A stretch of DNA of 22,575 nt from an uncultured Eubacteriales bacterium (GTDB taxonomy: Bacteria > Bacillota > Clostridia > Oscillospirales > CAG-272), in assembly GCA_900550625.1 (NCBI GenBank), contig URSW01000006.1, positions 1-22,575 on the forward strand, written 5' to 3'. The notes beneath the pieces are model-generated. The model made no database searches. It was not told where the DNA came from and saw only the letters and a list, made by a program, of their open reading frames with translations. Positions within the stretch are counted from its first letter, which is position 1. The number at the start of each line of letters is the position of its first letter. Positions 1-7,724 of the stretch are shown in pieces. The position numbers were made by a program, and so were the translations under genes.

Positions 1-2682
1 CTCCAGTCTATCCTTGAGGAGGCGGGCATCGGCGAAAAGACACCCATGACGGTGCTGACGCCCGATGAATTCAATCTCTTTCTGGATTGCGCAACAAAGA
101 ATCATCAGATCAAGAACCTCGACGCATATCTGAACGGAAAGACTTACGTTCCGTCGGCAATACGCGACGCGGCGGTTTCCGCGCGCGAAGCGGAGGAAAA
201 AGCCAGCGCGGAGGCTGCGGCAAAGGCAAGAGCGGAGGCTCAAGCCAAAGAAAAAGCCGAAGCCGAGGCGAAAGCAGCCGAAGCCGAGGCCAAGGCACGA
301 GAGGAAGAAGCGCGCCTTGCGGAAGAGCTTCATGAGGCTGCTCTCCGCAAGGCTGCCGCAAAAGCAAAGGCGGATGCCGAAGCGCGCCGTAATGCCGAAA
401 AGGTGACGGCTGAGCGTTCGGCTGCAAATGCGGGAGATGACCGCTTTAACCGCAATCGCGGCGCGGGACGCACACCTTCCTCCGACGGACGCACGACAAA
501 GGCGGAGGCGGAAAAGGCGAGGGTTGACGCGCACAACCGCATAGCGGATGCGAAGGCTAAAGCGGCGGAGCGTCCGCAGGGGCAGGGCGTTCAGGCTCCG
601 ATACAGAATCAGAGCATCTCCACGCCTCGCACCGTGGCGATGAATATACAGAACCAGGGTATGCAGGGAGCGCGCAAGAAAAAGCAGCAGCCTTCCGTCG
701 AGACGAAGCGCACGGGAAGCGTCCGCATCGTCGATACGCGCGGCGGCGGAAATGTCGATCTTTCGAAGTACGACGAAAAGCTCGACAGCTTTGTAAGCGT
801 TTCCGATAACGAAACGACGAAGCAGAAGCTCAAGAAACAGAATACACGCGATATGCGTTCCGCGAAAACACGCGACAAGGAACGCCTTGCGATGGAGAAG
901 ATAAAGAAGGCGAACGCCGAGAAGGCGAAGAAGGCACCGCTCAAGGTATCGATCCCCGACGTGATCTCCGTTACGGAGCTTGCGTCGAGGCTCAAGGTTA
1001 CGGCGGCGACCGTCGTGAAGCGTCTCATGCTCATGGGAATGCTCGTTTCCGCAAATCAGGAGATCGACTACGACACCGCATTTCTCGTCGCCGACGAGCT
1101 CGGTGCGGAGGTCACGCGAGAGGTCGTTGTTACGATCGAGGATAAGCTTTTCGAGGCGGAGGACGACGACGAGGCGGGTCTCGAGCCGCGCGATCCCGTA
1201 GTCTGCGTAATGGGGCACGTTGACCACGGAAAGACCTCTCTTCTCGATAAGATCAGACATACCCGCGTTACCGCGGGCGAGGCCGGAGGCATCACTCAGC
1301 ACATCGGCGCGTACCGCGTCGATCTCGACGGCAGAAAGATCACGTTTCTCGATACGCCCGGACATGAGGCTTTTACCGCAATGCGTGCGCGCGGCGCACA
1401 GGCGACCGACGTCGCCATCCTCGTCGTCGCGGCTGATGACGGAATCATGCCGCAGACCGTTGAGGCGATCAACCACGCGAAGGCGGCGAATATCGATATC
1501 GTCGTTGCGATAAACAAGATGGATAAGCCGGGCGCAAATCCCGATGCGATCAAGTCCGACCTTACCAAATACGATCTCGTTCCCGAGGATTGGGGCGGAG
1601 AAACGATCTGCGTTCCCGTTTCCGCACTCACCGGCGAGGGAATCGATTCGCTTCTCGAATCGGTGCTTCTCGTTTCCGAGATGCGCGACCTCAAGGCAAA
1701 TCCCGCGCGCCGCGCGAAGGGTATCGTGATTGAGGCGCGCCTCGACAAGGGACGCGGACCCGTCGCCACCGTTCTCGTGCAGAACGGAACTCTCCATTCC
1801 GGCGATACCGTTATCGCCGGCACCGCCGTCGGACGTGTACGCGCAATGACGGACGACCGCGGCCATTCCGTCAAGGAAGCGGGACCGTCGGTGCCCGTTG
1901 AGATAACCGGACTTGCGGAGGTTCCGCAGGCGGGCGACGAATTCAACGCGGTAGAGGACGAACGCATGGCGCGCACACTCGCGGAGCAGCGCCGTCAGAA
2001 GGCGAAGGACGAGGTGTTCTCCGCAAATGCAAAGGTCAGCCTGGACGATCTCTTCGCACAGATCTCCGAGGGCGTCAAGGAACTCAATATAATCGTGAAG
2101 GCGGATGTCGGCGGAAGCGCCGAGGCGGTCAAGCAGTCGCTCGAGAAGCTGTCGAACGAGGAGGTCCGCGTCCGCGTCATCCATTCGGCGGGCGGCGGAA
2201 TCACCGAGGGCGACGTAATGTTCGCCGCGGCATCGAATGCGATAATCGTCGGATTCAACGTCCGTCCCGACAAGGCGGCGATCGACTCCGCAGACCGTCA
2301 GAACGTCGATATCCGCACATATCGCATAATCTATGAATGCATTGAAGAGATCTCCGCGGCAATGAAGGGTATGCTCGCTCCGGAGTTTAAGGAGGTCGTG
2401 CTCGGCCATGCCGAGGTGCGCCAGACGATCCACGTTCCGAACGTCGGAACGATCGCCGGATCGTATGTTCAGGACGGAAAGATCTCAAGAAACGCGCAGA
2501 TCCGCATAGTCCGCGACGGTATCGTTATCGCCGAGGACCGTATCGCATCGCTCAAGAGATTCAAGGACGATGCGCGTGAGGTTGCGGCAGGCTACGAATG
2601 CGGTGTCGGACTTGACAAGTTCAACGATATTCACGAAGGCGATATCATGGAAGCCTTCATCATGGAGGAAGTCGAGCGGTAA
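1..2682 (+). CDS. infB: Translation initiation factor IF-2 (5' end outside window)
   Basis: GTPase that places initiator fMet-tRNA on the 30S ribosome and promotes subunit joining in the cytoplasm. The frame is open from base 1, so the 15 codons before the first in-window ATG (46) are probably coding and the true start lies upstream. Numbering from that ATG, residues about 45-125 are an Ala/Lys/Glu-rich, coiled-coil-like linker. An IF2_N domain follows at about 306-357. The G domain shows GHVDHGKT (390-397), DTPGHE, NKMD and SAL, and the usual domain II and C-terminal IF-2 domains run to the stop. With at least 893 residues it is longer than the Bacillus protein, mainly through the low-complexity N-terminus. 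A terminator follows directly, so it is the last gene of its operon here; rbfA, a common next gene, is absent. Identification is secure. Confidence 0.97.
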   Translation, partial: LQSILEEAGIGEKTPMTVLTPDEFNLFLDCATKNHQIKNLDAYLNGKTYVPSAIRDAAVSAREAEEKASAEAAAKARAEAQAKEKAEAEAKAAEAEAKAREEEARLAEELHEAALRKAAAKAKADAEARRNAEKVTAERSAANAGDDRFNRNRGAGRTPSSDGRTTKAEAEKARVDAHNRIADAKAKAAERPQGQGVQAPIQNQSISTPRTVAMNIQNQGMQGARKKKQQPSVETKRTGSVRIVDTRGGGNVDLSKYDEKLDSFVSVSDNETTKQKLKKQNTRDMRSAKTRDKERLAMEKIKKANAEKAKKAPLKVSIPDVISVTELASRLKVTAATVVKRLMLMGMLVSANQEIDYDTAFLVADELGAEVTREVVVTIEDKLFEAEDDDEAGLEPRDPVVCVMGHVDHGKTSLLDKIRHTRVTAGEAGGITQHIGAYRVDLDGRKITFLDTPGHEAFTAMRARGAQATDVAILVVAADDGIMPQTVEAINHAKAANIDIVVAINKMDKPGANPDAIKSDLTKYDLVPEDWGGETICVPVSALTGEGIDSLLESVLLVSEMRDLKANPARRAKGIVIEARLDKGRGPVATVLVQNGTLHSGDTVIAGTAVGRVRAMTDDRGHSVKEAGPSVPVEITGLAEVPQAGDEFNAVEDERMARTLAEQRRQKAKDEVFSANAKVSLDDLFAQISEGVKELNIIVKADVGGSAEAVKQSLEKLSNEEVRVRVIHSAGGGITEGDVMFAAASNAIIVGFNVRPDKAAIDSADRQNVDIRTYRIIYECIEEISAAMKGMLAPEFKEVVLGHAEVRQTIHVPNVGTIAGSYVQDGKISRNAQIRIVRDGIVIAEDRIASLKRFKDDAREVAAGYECGVGLDKFNDIHEGDIMEAFIMEEVER

Positions 2683-2722
2683 TGTCCGCGCGCCGCACGG
2701 CGTGACTTTTCCCGGGAAATAT

Positions 2723-2773
2723 AAAAGAGACCGAACGGCATCTCTCGAAGGAGAGCGCCGGACGGTCTCTTTT
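2723..2773. terminator. Strong bidirectional intrinsic terminator between infB and glyA
   Basis: An 11-bp perfect stem, AAAAGAGACCG (2723-2733) with CGGTCTCTTTT (2763-2773), encloses a second helix (CTCTC with GAGAG, CGGC with GCCG). T-runs follow on both strands: TTTT then CGGTTTT on plus, TTTTATATTT on minus. It can therefore end infB from the left and the convergent glyA transcript from the right, giving glyA a 3' UTR of roughly 130-180 nt. Confidence 0.9.
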
Positions 2774-2901
2774 CGGTTTTGACGGAGTGCCTCATGCACA
2801 ACCGTGACTTACGCACAACCACGCTTCAAGCACATTCGCGGCATCACGCAATCTGCGCTTCATGCGGACAGCGCCCGCGCGGCGCGGTATCGTGCTTTCG
2901 C

Positions 2902-4155
2902 TTACGCTTTGATCTCGTTGTAGATCGGATACTTCTCGCAGATTGCGGTAACCTCGCCGCGGATGTAGTCCGCCTTTGCCTCGAAGTCCGTTGCACAAAG
3001 TCCGATAAGCTCCGCAAGCTTGACCATATCGTCCTTGCCGAGACCGCGCGACGTCACCGCGGGCGTGCCGATGCGCACTCCGGAGGTGACGAATGGCTTC
3101 TCGGGATCGTTGGGGATCGCGTTCTTGTTGACCGTGATGTACACCTCGTCGAGGCGGTGCTCGAATTCCTTGCCGGTGAGGGAGAACGGACGGAGGTCAA
3201 GCAGCATCAGATGGTTGTCCGTGCCTCCGGATACGAGGTCGAATCCCGCCTTGAGAAGTCCGTCGGCGAGCACCGCCGCGTTTTCCTTGATCCGTGCCTG
3301 ATATTCCTTGAATTCCGGCTTGAGCGCCTCGCCGAAGCAGACTGCCTTTGCGGCGATGATGTGCTCGAGCGGACCGCCCTGCGTTCCGGGGAAGATCGCC
3401 TTGTCGATCGCCTTTGCGTATTCCTCACGGCAGAGGATGAGACCGCCGCGCGGTCCGCGGAGGGTCTTGTGGGTCGTGGTGGTCACGACATCCGCATACG
3501 GCACGGGCGAGGGATGCAGTCCCGCGGCGCAGAGTCCCGCGATGTGCGCCATATCCACCATGAAGATCGCGCCGACTTCCTTTACAACCTTCGACATGCG
3601 CTCAAAGTCGATCACGCGGGGGTACGCACTTGCGCCCGCAACGACAAGCTTCGGCTTGACCTCGCGCACCTTCGCTTCAAACGCATCGTAATCTATGAAT
3701 CCGTCGTCGCCTACTCCGTAGGGAACGAAATTGTAGATAAGCCCCGACATATTTACCGGGCTTCCGTGGGTGAGATGTCCGCCGTGCGCGAGATTCATGC
3801 CCATCACGGTGTCTCCGGGCTTGAGGAATGCGAGGTAAACCGCAAGGTTAGCCTGCGCGCCGGAGTGGGGCTGAACATTGGCGTGCTCGGCGCCGAACAG
3901 ACGGCACGCGCGCTCTATTGCAATGTTTTCGACGACATCGACGCATTCGCATCCGCCGTAGTAGCGGTGTCCCGGATATCCCTCGGCATACTTGTTGACG
4001 CCGGGAGTCGCCATTGCGAGCATGACCTCTTCGGATACAAGGTTTTCACTTGCGATAAGTTCGAGACCGCGTCTCTGACGGTGAAGCTCGGCGTCAACCG
4101 CTTCGCCCACTTCGGGGTCGTAGGATTTCAGAAGCTCGATAACAGATTCTACCAT
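2902..4155 (-). CDS. glyA: Serine hydroxymethyltransferase
   Basis: PLP enzyme interconverting serine plus tetrahydrofolate with glycine plus 5,10-methylene-tetrahydrofolate, the main source of one-carbon units. The protein is 417 residues, the usual length for bacterial GlyA. The PLP-binding lysine sits in TTTTHKTLRGPRGG as K230, next to the E. coli position (229). The N-terminal LIASENLVS, YAEGYPGHRYYGG and HSGAQAN motifs are all intact. I chose the ATG at 4155 rather than 4191: an SD (AAAGGGAG, complement of 4163-4170) precedes it at good spacing, and the 4191 codon falls inside the promoter -10. It is a single-gene unit convergent with infB, with its own promoter and the shared terminator downstream. 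Confidence 0.96.
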   Translation of the reverse strand: MVESVIELLKSYDPEVGEAVDAELHRQRRGLELIASENLVSEEVMLAMATPGVNKYAEGYPGHRYYGGCECVDVVENIAIERACRLFGAEHANVQPHSGAQANLAVYLAFLKPGDTVMGMNLAHGGHLTHGSPVNMSGLIYNFVPYGVGDDGFIDYDAFEAKVREVKPKLVVAGASAYPRVIDFERMSKVVKEVGAIFMVDMAHIAGLCAAGLHPSPVPYADVVTTTTHKTLRGPRGGLILCREEYAKAIDKAIFPGTQGGPLEHIIAAKAVCFGEALKPEFKEYQARIKENAAVLADGLLKAGFDLVSGGTDNHLMLLDLRPFSLTGKEFEHRLDEVYITVNKNAIPNDPEKPFVTSGVRIGTPAVTSRGLGKDDMVKLAELIGLCATDFEAKADYIRGEVTAICEKYPIYNEIKA

Positions 4156-4190
4156 TTTATTTCTCCCTTTCGGCAGTATTTGATAAAACA

Positions 4191-4219
4191 AGTATACCCT
4201 AAAGCGGGGATTTTTGCAA
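4191..4219 (-). promoter_or_regulatory. Sigma-A-type promoter of glyA
   Basis: On the minus strand TTGCAA (-35, 4219-4214), a 17-bp spacer and TATACT (-10, 4196-4191). Transcription would start near 4184 and give a leader of about 30 nt before the glyA ATG. No purine operator or riboswitch was recognised between promoter and gene. Confidence 0.8.
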
Positions 4220-4255
4220 GAGAAAGCTTGTTAAATACTTTTAAAACGTGAAAAT

Positions 4256-4608
4256 GACGGTTTTTCGCACCGCCTGCGGTGCTCTCTCTGTGCCTTGTAC
4301 CGATGCCGGATCGGTGTATCCGCCGCATTATAAGATCGCTCCTGCACATTGTCCGGCAGTCCCTACGCCTCATCTGACCGTCCTCTGCATTGTCAGGCTG
4401 TTCATGCGAATTGCAGGATCGCTTTTCAATGCTGCAGGAACGCCTCTCCCGCCGCGCGCCCGCCTCACCTGTGACGGTTTTCGGTGTATTATAGCCCGCT
4501 ATATTCGCCCATAAAGCTGCCGCCTTGCGAGAATGATAAGCTCCGAAGTCAGCCGCCGTGCGAAGTATAATATGCCGTGCAATACCGCCTGACTCAGGGT
4601 AAATTGAA
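4256..4608. other. Intergenic stretch without a recognisable gene
   Basis: About 350 bases between the glyA promoter and the end of the DUF4838 gene. It contains a small inverted repeat (GCACCGC...GCGGTGC near 4268-4283) but no open frame with a ribosome binding site, no tRNA-like fold and no clear promoter. A TATAAT at 4566-4571 on the plus strand lacks a -35. Confidence 0.5.
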
Positions 4609-4637
4609 GCGGCACACCTCTTTATGAAGTGTGCCGC
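4609..4637 (-). terminator. Probable terminator of the DUF4838 gene
   Basis: Perfect 9-bp stem GCGGCACAC/GTGTGCCGC with an 11-nt loop, 35 bases beyond the stop codon. On the minus strand it is followed by TTCAATTT, a rather poor U-tract, so termination may be incomplete. Confidence 0.6.
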
Positions 4638-4671
4638 CCGTTGTACTTTTATTAACTGCGTATCAGGAAAA

Positions 4672-6900
4672 TCAGACTTTCGCATCCTCGGCATACTTGT
4701 CGGGCATGGGACGCTGCGTCTCTCCCTGCGGAAGATAGTCGCGATCCTCTGCCCAGGACTTCCAAGCCATATCCTCAAGCGATCTGTAGATCGTAACCTG
4801 AGCATAGTCCGTCGAGTAGATCTTGATGGTGTCTGCCGATACGAGCCAGCCCCAGCCGACTGCATTGTATGCGGTGATTATGCGGTCGATCGCGCGGCTG
4901 TATCTTGCGTTGAGTTCTTCGAGGCGCGCGGTGTCGTTGTTGTCGTAAGCCTCAAAGTAAGCCGCATAGCATCCGCTGTAGAGCATGTGAACGGTCAGAC
5001 GCGAGCAGAGATCGACCTGCTTCTTGTCGCCGGCGAGGACGAGCGCACGCTCGAGAAGCTCGACCGAAAGATCAAAGTTCTCCGCATAGTATGCCTGATC
5101 GCGCTCATCGGAGCCCTTGGGTGAGCCGTAGCCCCAGCAGTTCCAGCATCCCGCCTTATCCTGCGACTGCTGAAGAATGTCGAAATACTCGAGAATGTAG
5201 GTGTAGCCTTCGCCGTATTCCTTCTCTAAGAGATGCTCCTTGAGGGCGTTGAACTCGTCCCTTGTCATGTCTGTATTCCAGATGAGCTGGTATGCAAGCT
5301 GGAAGTTGATCCGATTGAATCCGAGACCGTTTGACTGATGCTGCCAGAAGAATCCGCGCACTCCGCATTCGGAAAGGAACTGAATATCGTCGTAGATCGT
5401 TTCGAATATGGTGTACTGACGGGGGCTGCAGTCGAGAGCGTAGAGCCAGACATAGATGTTGTCCGACATATCGGTCCACTGCTTGAGCCATGAACCGAAG
5501 GAGTCGTTGTTGTAAATGGGTTCCTCGGAGAGTCCGTAGAGGCCGAAGCGGTCGTTGCAATCGCCGCCGCGGAGAATGTGGTTCGAGCATGCACCGTCGG
5601 TGCAGAATGTGACCCATACCTGATCAACGGGAGCGGTCTTGCAGGGCGGCTGACTTCCGTGGTAAGCATAGCACTTGTATATGAGCGCGCGATAAGCGTC
5701 GTCCGTTGCGTTGACCTCTTCGACCATGCGGTTCATCCAGCGTATAACGGGACCGGAGTTCACGCCGCCTTCTTCCTTGACGACGGTCAAGCACTGCTTG
5801 CACCTGCAGTATTTCGCCTCATCTACCTGAGCGAGGCTGACGGCGAAGAAGTCCTCACCGATGACTTTTCCGGCTCTGATATTGTTTACAATGTAGTCGA
5901 TAACTCTGTCGTAGACTGCGTAGAAACGGTCTTCGTCCGTGTAGCAGATCTGACCTGCCCAGTGGGTCGTGCCGAGGAGCTGATCCCCGTGCATTGCCTG
6001 ATCTATTTTGCCGTAGGGATTTGCAGTGGTGGTGCGGTCGGTCTTGAACTGCTCGTAAGCCATGAAGTAGAGCCATGCCCAATCGAAAACGGGCTGCTCG
6101 GTGCGTGCGGCATCGGCGGGAACGTCGATGTAATCCGCTTCCGCAAGGAGGCTGTCGCCGAAGCTGAGGCATTCCCAGTTGAGCTCATGCTCGAGGAAGC
6201 GGTAAACGCCGTTCAGACAGCCGTCCTCGGGTCCGCCTTCAATGACGAGATTGTCACCTTCGAAGTAATACTTGTATCCGTGATTGCCGAGGCTTTCGTC
6301 ATCGCTGAACTTGAGGATGATCTGCTTTGCGGCATCGGAGGTTCCGCGTACTGCGGGAAGGTTAGTGCCGCACGCTTTGGCGATGAGGGAGACCATCTCG
6401 TTGCACGCTGCGTTCATCGCCCAATTCATGTAGCTGCGGCGGGAGGGATCGTTTTCCGGCGCGACTACCGTGTACTCGGAAATGTCGTTGCCCGCAAGAG
6501 TGAGCTTTTCGACGCGGTAGCCCTCGTGATAGGTGATATCGAAAAGGGTGGACTTGCCGAGATCGACGGCGTTTGCGTACTTGCGTACAGCCGCGTCGAG
6601 ACCGTCGGCGGTCTTGCCTGCGATGACGATGTTCTTGTCGCCGTCGGAGCGGAGTATGTATCCGTCGTTCTCGAAATTCGTCATGTCGAGACCGTTCGCG
6701 GCGTCTCCGCCGAGCGAAAGATACACATTGTCCTTGAGAGAATCGCCGAGGCGGTTTGTCAGCCAGACGGCAAATTCGTCCGCCGCGCTTGAAGATACGG
6801 TGATCTTCGGGGAATAATTTTTGGCGGGCGCGGCGGAACACGATGCGAGGACCGACAGAACGGTCAGCACGCAAAGCACCAGTGCGAGAATTTTCTTCAT
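4672..6900 (-). CDS. Secreted DUF4838-family lipoprotein (carbohydrate-active type)
   Basis: A 742-residue protein. The N-terminus is a lipoprotein signal: MKK, a hydrophobic stretch and lipobox LASC with Cys21 as the lipidation site, so it should be anchored outside the membrane. Residues about 130-250 resemble the N-terminal domain found before alpha-glucuronidase-type glycosidases (NGVYRFLEHEL...). The DUF4838 domain follows (about 270-550), with the typical pattern VSLAQVDEAKYCRCKQC, then SGPVIRWMNRMVEEV. DUF4838 proteins are predicted to act on polysaccharides, but no catalytic activity can be stated from sequence. An SD (GAAAGGA, complement of 6908-6914) sits correctly before the ATG. 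The gene stands alone with its own promoter and terminator; no sugar transporter or glycosidase neighbours are visible. Confidence 0.85.
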   Translation of the reverse strand: MKKILALVLCVLTVLSVLASCSAAPAKNYSPKITVSSSAADEFAVWLTNRLGDSLKDNVYLSLGGDAANGLDMTNFENDGYILRSDGDKNIVIAGKTADGLDAAVRKYANAVDLGKSTLFDITYHEGYRVEKLTLAGNDISEYTVVAPENDPSRRSYMNWAMNAACNEMVSLIAKACGTNLPAVRGTSDAAKQIILKFSDDESLGNHGYKYYFEGDNLVIEGGPEDGCLNGVYRFLEHELNWECLSFGDSLLAEADYIDVPADAARTEQPVFDWAWLYFMAYEQFKTDRTTTANPYGKIDQAMHGDQLLGTTHWAGQICYTDEDRFYAVYDRVIDYIVNNIRAGKVIGEDFFAVSLAQVDEAKYCRCKQCLTVVKEEGGVNSGPVIRWMNRMVEEVNATDDAYRALIYKCYAYHGSQPPCKTAPVDQVWVTFCTDGACSNHILRGGDCNDRFGLYGLSEEPIYNNDSFGSWLKQWTDMSDNIYVWLYALDCSPRQYTIFETIYDDIQFLSECGVRGFFWQHQSNGLGFNRINFQLAYQLIWNTDMTRDEFNALKEHLLEKEYGEGYTYILEYFDILQQSQDKAGCWNCWGYGSPKGSDERDQAYYAENFDLSVELLERALVLAGDKKQVDLCSRLTVHMLYSGCYAAYFEAYDNNDTARLEELNARYSRAIDRIITAYNAVGWGWLVSADTIKIYSTDYAQVTIYRSLEDMAWKSWAEDRDYLPQGETQRPMPDKYAEDAKV

Positions 6901-6961
6901 TTCGGATTCCTTTCGTATTTAATTGAAAACAAGTCGGGAAGTAATCGTAACGACTATACAG

Positions 6962-6990
6962 ATTTTATCATATAAAATATAAAAAGTCAA
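6962..6990 (-). promoter_or_regulatory. Sigma-A-type promoter of the DUF4838 gene
   Basis: Minus strand TTGACT (6990-6985), 17-bp AT-rich spacer, TAAAAT (6967-6962). The predicted start is near 6955, giving a leader of about 55 nt before the ATG at 6900. Confidence 0.8.
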
Positions 6991-6999
6991 CACAAACGA

Positions 7000-7581
7000 C
7001 CTATCCGCAGAAAAAACATCGGTGTATTTTCTATAATAGGGCGCGATTCCGAAAATATCCGTCCGATATGACCGACCGACCGTGATACCTGCCCCGCCGC
7101 GGCGGATTTTTTCACCGGACCTATGAACTCTCAAGCGCACCGCCTTCGGCGAAAATCCGTACTTCGTTCCGTTTCGTCGGTACACGCCGCATATCGCGCT
7201 TTCCCGCTCCGTCCCGCGCGCATGGCATCTGCCTGCTCCCGTTTCCGTGTCCTCGGCGTAGTCATCCGTTCGCCGTTCCCGGCTTACTCCTTCGCTTTTC
7301 CGCCTTCGTTTCGCTCATCTGCATCGGATCCCCCACCTGCTTCCGGTTCATTCCCACGCATCGGATCACTCCCGCTTTGCGGTTCACTCTCACGCCCCGG
7401 CGCACTTTCCCCTTTCGCCTTTGCTCCCGCCATTCTCTGCGTCTGCAGGCTCAAGCGCGCCGGGCGCGTAGAAACTCCGCATCTTCTCTCTGGGAAAATT
7501 TCCTGCCGGGCGTGCGCCTTTTTCCGGTTCCTTCCCCTTTCATCCCGATACGGCAATAAGTTCCATATTTTTCCGCCGTGC
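7000..7581. other. Gene-free stretch between divergent transcription units
   Basis: Between the DUF4838 promoter and the spoIIE upstream region. From about 7230 to 7560 the plus strand is strongly pyrimidine-rich. This keeps several frames open (for example 7123-7617), but they lack SD sequences and family resemblance. I see no RNA gene or repeat that I can name. Confidence 0.5.
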
Positions 7582-7615
7582 TTCGACGAAAAAAATAGCG
7601 CCGCGATAGTACAAT
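7582..7615 (+). promoter_or_regulatory. Candidate Spo0A-controlled promoter of spoIIE
   Basis: TTCGAC (7582-7587) and TACAAT (7610-7615) are 22 bp apart. B. subtilis spoIIE and spoIIG use sigma-A hexamers with an unusually long 21-22 bp spacer, activated by Spo0A bound at the -35. Here the -35 overlaps TTTCGTCGAA on the opposite strand, one mismatch from the TGTCGAA Spo0A box. The sites are visible; the regulatory reading is inference. Confidence 0.4.
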
Positions 7616-7724
7616 AATGATACATATGCGCCGGATGAAGAAAGTATGAGCGTGAAAGCGCCGGCGCCGCGCCGCATCGGACGGATGAAGACGGCGCGAA
7701 GGGGAAGAAAGGAATGATAAAATA

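Noticed and set aside
2779..4251. 490-codon plus-strand frame covering glyA
   Set aside because: It is antisense to a textbook GlyA with conserved PLP lysine; no SD and no family resemblance.
5578..6792. 404-codon plus-strand frame within the DUF4838 gene
   Set aside because: Antisense shadow; the minus-strand frame has a lipoprotein signal, SD, promoter and domain pattern.
7123..7617. 164-codon plus-strand frame upstream of spoIIE
   Set aside because: Pyrimidine-rich DNA keeps the frame open; no SD, and it runs through the candidate spoIIE promoter.
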